Source of the DNA: Pseudomonas vanderleydeniana
GTDB lineage: Bacteria; Pseudomonadota; Gammaproteobacteria; Pseudomonadales; Pseudomonadaceae
DNA: 64,000 nt
Assembly (NCBI RefSeq): GCF_014268755.2
Contig: NZ_CP077093.1
Location: 558,001-622,000, forward strand
Direction: 5' to 3'
Under the pieces are notes generated by a model. That model saw only the letters and a list, made by a program, of their open reading frames with translations. It was not told the DNA's origin and did no database searches. The stretch's first letter is position 1; every line of letters starts with the position of its first letter. Below, one piece after another: positions 16,015 to 25,001 of the stretch. A program made the translations under genes and the position numbers.

Positions 16015-16704
16015 TCAGCGCCCCTGGCAGGCGTCGACTCGCATCCAGCGTTCCAGCAGCTTGAACGCCTGCACCAGCAGGAACGAAATCGCCAGGTAGA
16101 ACACCCCGGCGGTGAAGAACATGTCCACCGTCAGGTAGTTGCGCGCGATGATGGTCCGGGTCATGCCGGTCAGTTCCAGCAGGGTCACGGTACTCGCCAG
16201 CGAGCTGGCCTTGAGCATCAGGATCACTTCGTTGCTGTAGGCCGGCAGGCCGATGCGCGCCGCCCGTGGCAGGATGATGTAGAACAGTGCCTTGGGTCGC
16301 GACATGCCCAGTGCCCGCGCCGCCTCGATCTCGCCCGGCGGTATGGCCTGGATGGCGCCGCGCAGGATCTCGGCGATGTAGGCGGTGGTATGCAGGGTCA
16401 TGGTCGCCGCCGCGCACCAGAACGGGTCACGCAGGTACGGCCACATGAAGCTGTCGCGGACCACGTCGAACTGCGCCAGGCCGTAGTACACCAGGAACAG
16501 CTGCACCAGCAGCGGCGTGCCGCGGAAGAAGAAGATGTAGCAGTAGGGCAGGGCCTGCACGTAGCGCAGCTTCGACGCCCGGGCGATGCCCAGCGGCACG
16601 GCGAGGATCAGTCCCAGCACCACGGCGATGCCCAGCAGCTCAAGCGTCAAGGCCGCGCCCTGGAAGAACTTCGGCAGCCATTTGATGATGACTTCCCATT
16701 CCAT
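16015..16704 (-). CDS. polar amino-acid ABC transporter permease (HisM-like)
   Basis: A 229-residue inner-membrane permease starting MEWEVIIKW (ATG 16702-16704, sharing one base with the previous stop, TAATG). About five membrane segments and the EAA loop EIEAARALGMSRPKALFYIILP that contacts the ATPase. HisM/ArtM type: forms a heterodimer with the HisQ-like permease. Last gene of the ABC cluster. Confidence 0.9.
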   Translation of the reverse strand: MEWEVIIKWLPKFFQGAALTLELLGIAVVLGLILAVPLGIARASKLRYVQALPYCYIFFFRGTPLLVQLFLVYYGLAQFDVVRDSFMWPYLRDPFWCAAATMTLHTTAYIAEILRGAIQAIPPGEIEAARALGMSRPKALFYIILPRAARIGLPAYSNEVILMLKASSLASTVTLLELTGMTRTIIARNYLTVDMFFTAGVFYLAISFLLVQAFKLLERWMRVDACQGR

Positions 16705-17396
16705 TATGTGGTCCTCACAAAACCGCGAGCGGCACGTTTTTCCAGGAAGTGCATGCCGATCATCGAGAGGATGGTCAGGCCCAGGTACATGAAGGCTGCC
16801 ACCAGGTAGAAGGTGAAGGGCAGCTTGGTGAACTGCACGGCGTTCTGTGCCTGGCGCATGATTTCTTCCAGGCTGATGACCGACACCAGGGCGGTGTCCT
16901 TCATCAGGATCATGAACAGGTTGCCCAGCCCGGGCAGGGCGATGCGCCACATCTGCGGCAGGATCAGCCGGGTGAAGATCCGCGGCCGGGACATGCCCAG
17001 CGCGACGCCGGCTTCACGATGGCCCTTGGGAATCGCCAGGATCGCCCCGCGGAACACTTCCGTGGCGTAGGCGCCGAAGCACAGGCCCAGGGCGATGACA
17101 CCGGCGGCGAAGGGGCTCAGGGCCAGGTCGGGGTTGCCGAACAGGTCACCCAGGGCGCTCATCAGGTTGACGGTGCCGTAATAGATCAGCAGCACCCAGA
17201 GCAATTCCGGGACGCCGCGGACCAGGGTCGAATAGGTGCCTCCCAGCCATTGCAGCGGCTTGTAGGGGGAAGTCTTGGCCAATGCACCGAGTAGCCCGAG
17301 CACCAGTCCCAGGCACAGGGCCGAGAGCGCGAGCTTGACGGTCATCAGCGCACCGGCGGCAAGCACCGGGCCGAATCCGTAGAGATCAATATTCAT
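16704..17396 (-). CDS. polar amino-acid ABC transporter permease (HisQ-like)
   Basis: A 230-residue permease (MNIDLYGFGPVL) with EAA loop REAGVALGMSRPRIFTRLILP and the N-terminal segment VRGVPELLWVLLIYYG typical of HisQ/GlnP-type permeases. A TTG two codons upstream (17402) is an alternative start. Coupled with the HisM-like gene by TAATG overlap. Works with the solute-binding protein and ATPase upstream. Confidence 0.9.
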   Translation of the reverse strand: MNIDLYGFGPVLAAGALMTVKLALSALCLGLVLGLLGALAKTSPYKPLQWLGGTYSTLVRGVPELLWVLLIYYGTVNLMSALGDLFGNPDLALSPFAAGVIALGLCFGAYATEVFRGAILAIPKGHREAGVALGMSRPRIFTRLILPQMWRIALPGLGNLFMILMKDTALVSVISLEEIMRQAQNAVQFTKLPFTFYLVAAFMYLGLTILSMIGMHFLEKRAARGFVRTT

Positions 17397-17402
17397 GGGC
17401 AA

Positions 17403-17633
17403 GGCAGGCTTTGCTTGGGGACGAGCGGCACCCGTCGGGCTCTAGGCTATGCACGAAATCGCTTGAAACTTGTTTATGCGGCGTTAAAAACCGGCTCGGA
17501 ATGCTCATTGACAACCAGTCAAGTCGGGCGCGACCCCGGGCGTTCCTCGCCGGTTTTTGCCTTGCCTAACCTGCGTTTCAAACAATTTCGTACACAGCCT
17601 ATGGCCCTTCGGGGTGCCGGCCATCGGGACGGG
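17403..17633. other. spacer inside the ABC transporter cluster
   Basis: 231 bp between the solute-binding and permease genes, with no gene. A block around 17455-17525 (GCGGCGTTAAAAACCGGCTC, GGAATGCTCATTGACAAC) resembles a spacer sequence I remember as repeated between genes in Pseudomonas genomes. It may lower permease expression relative to the binding protein. Confidence 0.35.
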
Positions 17634-18389
17634 TCAGAGGATGCTGAACGGGAAGTACTTGTCGTTGATCTTCTTGTAGGTGCCGTCGGCGATGATTTCC
17701 TTCAGCGCGGCGTTCAGGCGTTCACGCAGGGCGTCGTCCTTCTTGCGTACGGCGATGCCGATCTTGTCGCTTTCTTCCACGGGCTCGCCCTTGAACTCGT
17801 AGGCCTTGCCGGCATCGCTTTTCAGCCACTCGTAGTTGACGTACTTGTCCGCCAGGATGGCGTCCAGGCGGCCGGCCTGCAGGTCGAGGTAGGCGTTTTC
17901 CTGGGTGTCATAGAGCTTGATGGTGACATCGCTGCCCAGGTGGTCTTCCAGCCAGCTGCCGGCCAGGGTCGAACGCTGCGCGCCGATGATCTTGCCCTTG
18001 AGCGAGGCCTTGTCGGTCTTGAACTCGGCGTCTTTCTTGGCGGCGATGAACTGCAGCTTGTTGGAGTAGTACGGGTCGGTGAAGTTGACCGCCTGCTTGC
18101 GCTCGTCGGTGATCGACATGGACGAGATCAGGAAATCGAACTTCTTGGTCTGCAGGGCCGGGATGATGCCGTCCCAGTCGGAGGTGACCACGGTGCACTC
18201 GACTTTCATCTTGGCGCACAGAGCGTCGCCGATGTCCTTGTCGAAGCCTACGACCTGACCACTGGCGTCCTTGTTGTTGAACGGTGGGTAGGCGGCCTCG
18301 ATACCCATCTTCAGGGTCTCGGCCAGGGCGCTGGCGCTGAAGGCCATGGAGACGGCAGCGGCCAGGAGGATTTTTTTGTAGGTCTGCAT
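17634..18389 (-). CDS. periplasmic amino-acid-binding protein of ABC transporter (ArgT/HisJ-like)
   Basis: A 251-residue SBP_bac_3 protein from Met 18389 (MQTYKKILLAAAVSMAFSASALA); the frame further up overlaps the ATPase gene in another frame. Signal peptide cut after ALA. Ligand-site signature GIEAAYPPFNNKDASGQVVGFDKDIGDALC and SMSITDERKQAVNFTDPYY as in lysine/arginine/ornithine and histidine binding proteins. 13 bp after the ATPase gene. A basic amino acid or histidine is the likely ligand; not settled by sequence alone. Confidence 0.9.
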   Translation of the reverse strand: MQTYKKILLAAAVSMAFSASALAETLKMGIEAAYPPFNNKDASGQVVGFDKDIGDALCAKMKVECTVVTSDWDGIIPALQTKKFDFLISSMSITDERKQAVNFTDPYYSNKLQFIAAKKDAEFKTDKASLKGKIIGAQRSTLAGSWLEDHLGSDVTIKLYDTQENAYLDLQAGRLDAILADKYVNYEWLKSDAGKAYEFKGEPVEESDKIGIAVRKKDDALRERLNAALKEIIADGTYKKINDKYFPFSIL

Positions 18390-18402
18390 GCGTGTTGCTC
18401 CG

Positions 18403-19176
18403 TTAGCGGTTGCTGGACATGAATTGTTTGCAGCGCGCCGACTGCGGGTTCTCGAAAACCTGCTGCGGCGTGCCCTGTTCTTCCACCAGGCCCTGGTGGA
18501 GGAACACCACTTCACTGGAAACCTGGCGGGCGAAGCCCATTTCATGGGTGACCAGCAGCATGGTGCGGCCTTCTTCGGCCAGGGCGCGGATCACGTTGAG
18601 GACTTCCTGGACCATCTCGGGGTCGAGGGCCGAGGTCGGCTCGTCGAACAGGATGACCTTCGGTTGCATGGCCAGCGTGCGGGCGATGGCCGCGCGTTGT
18701 TGCTGGCCGCCAGAAAGCTGGGCGGGGTAGGCGTGGCGCTTGTCGGCGATACCGACCTTGGCCAGCAGTGCTTCGGCGATCTCGATGGCTTCGGCCTTGC
18801 TCTGGCCGAGCACGCGGCGCGGGGCCTCGATGATGTTGTCGAGGATGGTCATGTGCGGCCAGAGGTTGAAGTTCTGGAACACGAAACCGATTTCGCTGCG
18901 CAGGCGGTTGATCTGCCGGCCGTCGGCGGCCACCAGTTCGCCGTTCTTCGCGGCCTTGAGCTTGAGTTCTTCGCCGTTGACCAGGATCTGGCCCTGGTGC
19001 GGGTTTTCCAGCAGGTTGATGCAGCGCAGGAACGTGGACTTGCCGGAACCGGAGGAACCGAGGATCGAGATCACATCACCGTCACGGGCGGTCAGCGAGA
19101 TACCCTTGAGTACCTCCAGCTCACCATAGCGTTTGTGCAAGTTGCGGATTTCTAGCGCGGGCGTGGCCTCAGCCAT
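18403..19176 (-). CDS. polar amino-acid ABC transporter ATPase (HisP-like)
   Basis: A 257-residue ABC ATPase. Walker A GSSGSGKST, signature LSGGQQQR, Walker B VILFDEPTSAL, D-loop DP and switch His in VTHEMGF are all present. The insertion GEELKLKAAKNGELVAADGRQINRLRSE is typical of HisP. First gene of the cluster (ATPase, binding protein, two permeases), preceded by AGGAA. It energises import of a basic amino acid or histidine. Confidence 0.92.
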   Translation of the reverse strand: MAEATPALEIRNLHKRYGELEVLKGISLTARDGDVISILGSSGSGKSTFLRCINLLENPHQGQILVNGEELKLKAAKNGELVAADGRQINRLRSEIGFVFQNFNLWPHMTILDNIIEAPRRVLGQSKAEAIEIAEALLAKVGIADKRHAYPAQLSGGQQQRAAIARTLAMQPKVILFDEPTSALDPEMVQEVLNVIRALAEEGRTMLLVTHEMGFARQVSSEVVFLHQGLVEEQGTPQQVFENPQSARCKQFMSSNR

Positions 19177-19708
19177 GTGCGTTCCTCATTGTTCGTTGCG
19201 CTCCTGCTGTTGGCTGCCTTCCTGGCGAGCGCCAAGCTAGCATAGGGTTCGAACGGGGTAGGTCGGTGCCGTGGCAGGTTGTCGCATCGGCACAGCAGAC
19301 TGTCGCCCCATCAACAACCGAACACCCGTTTGATCCGTCTTTACCTTGACCGTCGCGTCAAAAAGGGCGCGATGTTGCCAGCTTTGGCCGAGGGTTGGAA
19401 GGGTAAACCGGCTCAACGGACAATGTGTCGCCCTTAAATGGGGCGGCCTGACAATTTTTGCCTGTTTCCGGTGCGACCGATGGGTTTGAATCTGGGTGGC
19501 TCGGTAACGTTCTGGCTAATTGCCATTAATCTCAATGACTTGCGATCGTCCTCCGGTCGGGTGTCCAGGCCCCGGGAGCCGGGGCGCTGTAATATTTTGG
19601 CGCAAAATTTGCGTAAAAAATAAAACACGCCCCGTTGAGTTCCTTTTACAAGGTGCTCGGTAACGCCGGGCGGAGTGAATAGCTCTTCATTGCACAGGTA
19701 ATCTCCCA
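19177..19708. other. divergent promoter region between ABC cluster and gabP
   Basis: About 530 bp between divergent operons with no credible gene. The right part holds a sigma-54-like element for gabP (19597-19612). No clear sigma-70 promoter could be fixed for the ABC operon by eye. Confidence 0.5.
19597..19613 (+). promoter_or_regulatory. sigma-54-like promoter of gabP
   Basis: TTGGCGCAAAATTTGCG keeps the GG-N10-GC spacing and TTGC of the -24/-12 consensus, with departures at the CAC part and last base. About 97 bp before the gabP start. GABA uptake is commonly under nitrogen control, which fits. Confidence 0.5.
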
Positions 19709-21100
19709 ATGAGCGGTACGCATAATTCCAACAATCTGGAGCAAGGGCTCAAGCCCCGGCACGTGACGATGTTGTCGATCGCCGGGGTGATCGGCGCCGG
19801 GCTGTTCGTCGGTTCCGGGCATGCGATTGCCGAAGCGGGTCCAGCGGTGCTGATGGCCTATGCCGCAGCGGGTACCCTGGTGGTGCTGGTGATGCGCATG
19901 CTCGCCGAGATGGCCGTGGCTTCTCCCGATACCGGTTCCTTTTCGACCTACGCCGACCGTGCCATCGGGCACTGGGCCGGTTTCACCATCGGTTGGCTGT
20001 ACTGGTGGTTCTGGGTGCTGGTGATCCCGCTGGAGGCCAACGCCGCCGCGACGATCCTGCATGCCTGGTTCCCCAATGTGGCGATCTGGGCCTTCACCCT
20101 GATCATCACCTTGCTGCTGACGGCGACCAACCTGTTCAGCGTGAAGAACTACGGTGAATTCGAGTTCTGGTTCGCCCTGATCAAGGTGGTGGCGATCATC
20201 GGCTTCGTCGCGCTGGGGATCCTGGCGATCCTCGGCCTGCTGCCGACCAGCCAGGTCAGCGGTGTGTCGCACCTGGTCGATACCGTGGGCTTCATGCCGA
20301 ACGGCCTGGGCGCTGTGCTGGCGGCCATGCTGACCACCATGTTCTCGTTCATGGGGACAGAGATCGTGACCATCGCTGCTGCCGAATCGAAGGATCCGGG
20401 CAAGCAGATCACCAAGGCCACCAACTCGGTGATCTGGCGGATCGGCCTGTTCTACCTGGTGTCGATCTTCATCGTGGTGTCGCTGGTGCCCTGGAATGAC
20501 CCGAGCCTGGCGGCCGTCGGTTCCTACCAGACCGTGCTGGATCGGATGGGTATCCCGAACGCCAAGCTGATCGTCGACCTGGTGGTGCTCGTTGCCGTGA
20601 CCAGCTGCCTGAACTCGGCGCTGTACACCGCTTCGCGGATGCTGTTCTCCCTGGGCAAGCGCGGCGATGCGCCGGCGATGTCCAAGCGCACCAACGCCAG
20701 CGGCACGCCTTACTGGGCGGTGATGTTGTCGACCGGGGCGGCGTTCCTGGCGGTATTCGCCAACTACGTGGCCCCGGCTGCGGTGTTCGAGTTCCTGCTC
20801 GCCAGCTCCGGCGCGATCGCACTGCTGGTGTACCTGGTGATCGCCGTGTCGCAACTGCGCATGCGTCGTCAGCGGATGGCCAAGGGCGAGAAAATCGACT
20901 TCAGGATGTGGCTGTTCCCGGGCCTGACCTGGGCGGTGATCGTCTTCATCGTCGCGGTGCTGACCGTGATGCTGTTCCAGGATGCCCACCGCGTGGAAGT
21001 GCTGGCGACGGGTCTGCTGAGCATTCTGGTGGTGGCAGCGGGTCTGCTGGTCTCGCGTCGGCGTCGGCTGGAGAAGGCCGGGCGTGCAGTGCTGAACTAG
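19709..21100 (+). CDS. gabP: gamma-aminobutyrate permease
   Basis: A 463-residue APC-family transporter with about 12 membrane segments, matching E. coli GabP closely in memory: LKPRHVTMLSIAGVIGAGLFVGSG, MRMLAEMAVASPDTGSFSTYAD, IGWLYWWFWVLVIPLEAN and TSCLNSALYTASRMLFSL. Imports GABA by proton symport for use as carbon and nitrogen source. Monocistronic, with its own terminator and a candidate sigma-54 promoter. Confidence 0.9.
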   Translation: MSGTHNSNNLEQGLKPRHVTMLSIAGVIGAGLFVGSGHAIAEAGPAVLMAYAAAGTLVVLVMRMLAEMAVASPDTGSFSTYADRAIGHWAGFTIGWLYWWFWVLVIPLEANAAATILHAWFPNVAIWAFTLIITLLLTATNLFSVKNYGEFEFWFALIKVVAIIGFVALGILAILGLLPTSQVSGVSHLVDTVGFMPNGLGAVLAAMLTTMFSFMGTEIVTIAAAESKDPGKQITKATNSVIWRIGLFYLVSIFIVVSLVPWNDPSLAAVGSYQTVLDRMGIPNAKLIVDLVVLVAVTSCLNSALYTASRMLFSLGKRGDAPAMSKRTNASGTPYWAVMLSTGAAFLAVFANYVAPAAVFEFLLASSGAIALLVYLVIAVSQLRMRRQRMAKGEKIDFRMWLFPGLTWAVIVFIVAVLTVMLFQDAHRVEVLATGLLSILVVAAGLLVSRRRRLEKAGRAVLN

Positions 21101-21169
21101 GCACCTGCCAGGGCCCCTTGCTCACCGCCAGGGGCCTGGTACCGGCAGTTGATCTGTCGGCGATGTCTC

Positions 21170-21195
21170 AAGCGCCCTGCGGGGCGCTTTTTCTT
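21170..21195 (+). terminator. terminator of gabP
   Basis: AGCGCC-CTGCGG-GGCGCT hairpin followed by TTTTTCTTT, directly before the convergent gene's stop codon. Confidence 0.75.
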
Positions 21196-21602
21196 TATGC
21201 TCCAGCGTCCTGCAGAGCCTGCGAAGCCGCTACATAGTCTGCCTGGAAGGCCGGGCTCTCGATCCAGGCCAGTGCGGCCTCCTCGGTGCCCTCGGTGGAC
21301 CACTGGCGGTACTCGATCAATGCGGACAGGATGAAGTCTGTCGCATCCTCTTCGCCTTCCTGTTCTACGACCAACTCCAGCAGCGGGTCTTCCAGGAAGA
21401 CGCGGCACATGGCCTGCTGGCTGGTGGCCTCGGCGTCGCGCATTCTCTTGAACAGATCCGTCAGGTCGACCGACTCGAGGTCGATCCGGTCGTCATCGAT
21501 CGGCAGCGACTCGACCGGCTCGCTGGCGCGGCGGACGCGGTTCTGCTTGGCCTTGGTTTTCGCCCGTTGTGCGCGCTTGTGTTGCTTGTTCTGGGATGCC
21601 AT
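21195..21602 (-). CDS. hypothetical acidic protein with basic N terminus
   Basis: A 135-residue protein starting MASQNKQHKRAQRAKTKAK (ATG 21602); the longer frame runs through the neighbouring pseudogene. The first 28 residues are strongly basic, possibly nucleic-acid binding; the rest is acidic and helical (ESVDLTDLFKRMRDAEATSQ, EDATDFILSALIEYRQW). I recall similar conserved proteins in Pseudomonas but no known function. Convergent with gabP. Confidence 0.7.
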   Translation of the reverse strand: MASQNKQHKRAQRAKTKAKQNRVRRASEPVESLPIDDDRIDLESVDLTDLFKRMRDAEATSQQAMCRVFLEDPLLELVVEQEGEEDATDFILSALIEYRQWSTEGTEEAALAWIESPAFQADYVAASQALQDAGA

Positions 21603-21639
21603 GGGCTTGCGGTGCTTTGAAAAAGGGAACAAGCGCGGA

Positions 21640-22290
21640 TTATCCCAGTGAACCGGAGGAATGCCAAAGAGCATTTTGTCGAGATGGCAAGCCAAGGAAC
21701 TCGAGCAGAACCGGGTCGCGGACGAATTCCCTCGGGCTGGCCTGGTGGGTGTCGATGTGCGAGGCGGCCTCGTGCTGCACGGCTTCGCGGTCCTGGCTGG
21801 CGAGCAGGCGTTCGTAGTAAAGCGTACCGATCTGGCGCTCCAGGGCGCGGGTGGTCCAGTTCTGGTTGGCTGCTTCATGCATGTACCAATGACGAGCAGC
21901 TTCCTCATCCACGCGCAGGAGGTGGCGGTAGTGGGATCAGCTCAATTCGGTACGCACTGCGTTCCAAATTGGGAAGTGCTGATAGAAGCCGCGCATGTGG
22001 CGTAGGTTGCGTTCGTCGAACCCCTTGCCGAAGTCTCGGGTCAGCGTCTTGGCAAGGGCTGGCGGCAAGCGTTTTCCATAGGCTGCGCGAGCTGCGTCTG
22101 CCTGTTCGAACTCAACGATATGCCGGCCGATCTGCCAGCAGGTTTGCACCTGAATCGTATCCACGGCGCGCAAGGCGCGTTGAGGGGCTTGGCGAATCAG
22201 GTCGCCGAGGTTTTCGAGTAGAGGGGCAAGCTGTCTGTCCTGCTCGCTGGCGGTGATGGAAGGGTTCGTGGGGGCCTCTTGTGTGAGTGG
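21640..22290 (-). pseudogene. DUF1016 (YhcG-type PD-(D/E)XK nuclease) gene, broken
   Basis: One frame reads as the N-terminal domain of a DUF1016/YhcG protein: PLLENLGDLIRQAPQRALRAV, IQVQTCWQIGRHIVEFEQ, YGKRLPPALAKTLTRDFGKGFDERNLRHMRGFYQ. It stops at TGA 21937-21939, where the family has Trp (ELS-W-SHYR). The same frame then goes on as SHYRHLLRVDEEAARHWYMHEAANQNW up to DPVLLEFLGLPS, after which similarity ends and the C-terminal nuclease domain is missing. So there is both a nonsense mutation and a C-terminal deletion. The N-terminal limit (about 22290) is approximate. Confidence 0.8.
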
Positions 22291-22371
22291 TTTGTACGCA
22301 AGAGGATGGCAGCAGCTGCTTCATCAGGTTTCACGGTAAAAAAACGTAGTCTCAGGCTTTGTAGGCCGTTT

Positions 22372-23331
22372 CTACTTTGTCTGAGGTCCGCCTTGGAGTT
22401 TGCTGAGCTGCCCGGGGAGCTCGCCAGTCAGTTCCGCTTTTCTGAGCCATTGCAGCGCAATGGGCCAAAGCTTCTCCTGGAATCGGCTATGGAAGAATGC
22501 GAAATGCCCTACCTCTGTTTCGCCGATGTCCTCAGGTTCGATACGCAGGTGGCTGCGTTCGCTGCCGGTGAAGTAACACAGCAGGCGTTCGATGGCCGCG
22601 CGAGTGCCGAACGGGTCGTCCGTAAGGCTAATGGCGAGGAGTTGCGCCTGGACTTGGGGGAAGGGCAGGGGGCCTCTCCTGCGTGCGCTGGGGCGCTTCT
22701 CGTAGCGTTTGGTCGGGGTGCTCCAGTCGGCTACTACACCCTTGGGCGTGTCTTCCAGCCAGCCAAGGCGTTTGCCGGGGAAGTAGCCGTACAGGCCGGT
22801 CACCAGTGGCATCAGCAGGTGCCACTTGGCGAACATCTTCCAGCGCATGGCCGGGGCGTAGTCGCGCCAGTAGGCGAACTGTGCGCCGACGGTCACCAGG
22901 CGTCGGATCAGCTGCCCCGAACTCGCCAGCCCCGCCGCACAGCCGCCGAAGCTGTGACCCACCACGTCGATCGGCTGGCCAGGGAACTCGCGGCGGGCCC
23001 GCTGTAGCATGGCTTCGAAATCCAGCATGCCCCAGTCGCTCCAGGAGGCCCTGAACCCGCCCATCGAGGCCGGACGCGATTCGCCGATGCCGCGATAGTC
23101 GTAGGTGATCACGTCGAGGCCGTTGGCGAACAGGTAGTCGGCGAATCGCGAGTAATAGCGACAGCGCAACGAAGTGGCGGCATTGATGATCACCACTGGA
23201 CGCTCGGCCTGGCGTTCGCCATGGCGCCACTGGAAGCCGCCCAGGGCGTAGCCGTCGGCTGCGGGTTCGACGAAGGGGACGGCGATGCGGTCAACAGTGG
23301 ATAGGGCCGCAGGGCACTCGCTGGCTGTCAT
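22372..23331 (-). CDS. alpha/beta hydrolase
   Basis: A 319-residue protein from ATG 23331 (MTASECPAALS); the frame is open further up across the tRNA terminator, which is not credible. Fold landmarks: YDYRGIGESRP, nucleophile elbow GHSFGG, Asp in SLTDDPFGT and a late His in ETEVGHFAFF. Serine-hydrolase type, substrate unknown. Lies alone between the DUF1016 pseudogene and tRNA-Phe. Confidence 0.82.
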   Translation of the reverse strand: MTASECPAALSTVDRIAVPFVEPAADGYALGGFQWRHGERQAERPVVIINAATSLRCRYYSRFADYLFANGLDVITYDYRGIGESRPASMGGFRASWSDWGMLDFEAMLQRARREFPGQPIDVVGHSFGGCAAGLASSGQLIRRLVTVGAQFAYWRDYAPAMRWKMFAKWHLLMPLVTGLYGYFPGKRLGWLEDTPKGVVADWSTPTKRYEKRPSARRRGPLPFPQVQAQLLAISLTDDPFGTRAAIERLLCYFTGSERSHLRIEPEDIGETEVGHFAFFHSRFQEKLWPIALQWLRKAELTGELPGQLSKLQGGPQTK

Positions 23332-23421
23332 GGGAGGGGTTCCTGGCGTTTGCCTCGAAGCCTGCGCGCAGGTTTCGTCAGCGCTCTTGTCAGGCGTCGA
23401 CGCTAGCAAATTCCAGGCAAT

Positions 23422-23449
23422 AAAAAACCCGCACTGGGCGGGTTTTTTA
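23422..23449 (-). terminator. terminator of tRNA-Phe
   Basis: AAAAAACCCGC...GCGGGTTTTTT hairpin about 40 bp after the tRNA-Phe 3' end; T-run on the minus strand. Confidence 0.75.
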
Positions 23450-23485
23450 GTTTCAGCTGGCGTTGACACCACCTGAAGTAATTAG

Positions 23486-23561
23486 TGGTGCCCAGAGACG
23501 GAATCGAACCGCCGACACGGGGATTTTCAATCCCCTGCTCTACCGACTGAGCTATCTGGGC
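23486..23561 (-). tRNA. tRNA-Phe (GAA)
   Basis: 76-nt cloverleaf on the minus strand: acceptor GCCCAGA pairing with TCTGGGC, then A and encoded CCA; anticodon loop TTGAAAA (anticodon GAA, Phe); T-arm GGTTCGATTCC. No island remnant is seen beside it. Confidence 0.96.
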
Positions 23562-23664
23562 AACGGGGCGCATTAAAAGCGTTTTTCGAGGATGCGTCAA
23601 GCAAGATTTCAAAATTTTTTTAATTATTACCGTCGCTTACGACTCAAGCCTCGAAAACACGGGA

Positions 23665-23937
23665 TCATTCGGCGGGTGGAACGTAGCCTTCGGCCTTGGC
23701 GTAATCCTCGCCGGAAAAGAACTTGTCCATCTCGCCCTGGATGTACTTGCGGTCTTCACCGTTCATCATGTTCAGGCGCTTTTCGTTGATCAGCAGGGTC
23801 TGGTGTTTCAGCCAGTCGCTCCAGGCCTTCTGCGAAACGTGATCGAAAATGTCCTGGCCCTTGGCGCCCGGATACGGAGGGCGGTCCAGGCCTGGCAGTT
23901 CTTCGTGGTACTTGCGGCACATTACGGTGCGGGTCAT
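23665..23937 (-). CDS. yggX: Fe(2+)-trafficking protein YggX
   Basis: A 90-residue protein with the family start [24 protein letters not shown], conserved Cys7 in MCRKY and the [27 protein letters not shown] core. Helps protect iron-sulfur proteins and handles labile iron. Overlaps the end of mutY by 4 bp (ATGA), a common pairing in gamma-proteobacteria; MutY itself is an iron-sulfur enzyme. Confidence 0.96.
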   Translation of the reverse strand: MTRTVMCRKYHEELPGLDRPPYPGAKGQDIFDHVSQKAWSDWLKHQTLLINEKRLNMMNGEDRKYIQGEMDKFFSGEDYAKAEGYVPPAE

Positions 23938-25001
23938 GACGACTCTCCTGCGTTCAATACGTCGGCGGCGCGCTTGAGCAGCTTTTTCACCGGGGCGGCG
24001 AGCCCCAGGCGCGGCGGGGTGGCGAGGTTATACCAGAGCCAGTCGGCCTCGGCCACGTGATGGGCGGACTCCTCGACCCGCACCAGCCACGGCTCGATAT
24101 CCAACTGGAAATGGCTGAAGGTGTGGGTCAGCCCCGGCAGTTCCTGCTGCTGTCCCAACTCCAGCGAGTGCTGCAGGGCCAGGTGTGGCAGGTCATCGAG
24201 GTCATCGAGCTCCGGCAGGCTCCACAGGCCTCCCCAGAGGCCGCTGGAAGGCCTGCGGTAAAGCAGGATGGCGCCCTCGCGATTGGCCAGCAGCGGCATC
24301 AGCGTGCGCTTCTGGGGCACGCTCTTGCGCGGCTTGGGAATCGGGTAGCGGGTTTCCAGGCTGTACTTGTGGGCTTCACAACCACTTTCCAGCGGGCACA
24401 GCAGGCAGCTGGGCCTGCTGCGGGTGCAGAGCGTCGCGCCGAGGTCCATCATCGCCTGGGTGTAGTGGTTGACCCGCGTGTGGGGCGTGAACAGCTCGGC
24501 GTTGGCCCACAGTTGCCTGGCCACCTTGGGTTCGCCCGGATAACCTTCCTGGGCGGTGTAGCGGGCCAGCACGCGCTTGACGTTGCCGTCCAGGATCGGG
24601 GCGCGGATGCCCATGCTGATGCTGGCGATGGCGCCGGCCGTGGAGCGGCCGATGCCCGGCAGCTCGGTCAGCTTCTCGACATCTCGCGGAAACTCGCCGC
24701 CATGTTCGGCGACGACGATTTTCGCGGTCTTCTGCAGGTTGCGCGCCCGGGTGTAGTAGCCCAGCCCGGTCCACAGGTGCAGTACTTCATCTTCCGGTGC
24801 GGCAGCCAGGGCCTCGACGGTTGGCAGCGATGCCATGAACCGGTCGAAATAGTTCAGCACGGTGCTGACCTGGGTCTGCTGCAACATGATTTCCGATACC
24901 CACACCCGGTACGGGTTGATGTCCTGCTGCCAGGGCAGGTCGTGACGGCCATGGCGGTCGTACCATTCCAGCACCGCCGTGGAAAACTGCTCGGCTTTCA
25001 T
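23934..25001 (-). CDS. mutY: A/G-specific adenine DNA glycosylase
   Basis: A 355-residue repair enzyme that removes A mispaired with 8-oxoG. Helix-hairpin-helix [14 protein letters not shown] with the catalytic-domain Asp in [13 protein letters not shown], the 4Fe-4S loop C-x6-C-x2-C-x5-C ([17 protein letters not shown]), and a C-terminal NUDIX-like 8-oxoG recognition domain. Start MKAEQFS at 25001 overlaps the asmA stop by 4 bp (ATGA); coupled to yggX downstream the same way. Confidence 0.96.
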   Translation of the reverse strand: MKAEQFSTAVLEWYDRHGRHDLPWQQDINPYRVWVSEIMLQQTQVSTVLNYFDRFMASLPTVEALAAAPEDEVLHLWTGLGYYTRARNLQKTAKIVVAEHGGEFPRDVEKLTELPGIGRSTAGAIASISMGIRAPILDGNVKRVLARYTAQEGYPGEPKVARQLWANAELFTPHTRVNHYTQAMMDLGATLCTRSRPSCLLCPLESGCEAHKYSLETRYPIPKPRKSVPQKRTLMPLLANREGAILLYRRPSSGLWGGLWSLPELDDLDDLPHLALQHSLELGQQQELPGLTHTFSHFQLDIEPWLVRVEESAHHVAEADWLWYNLATPPRLGLAAPVKKLLKRAADVLNAGESS

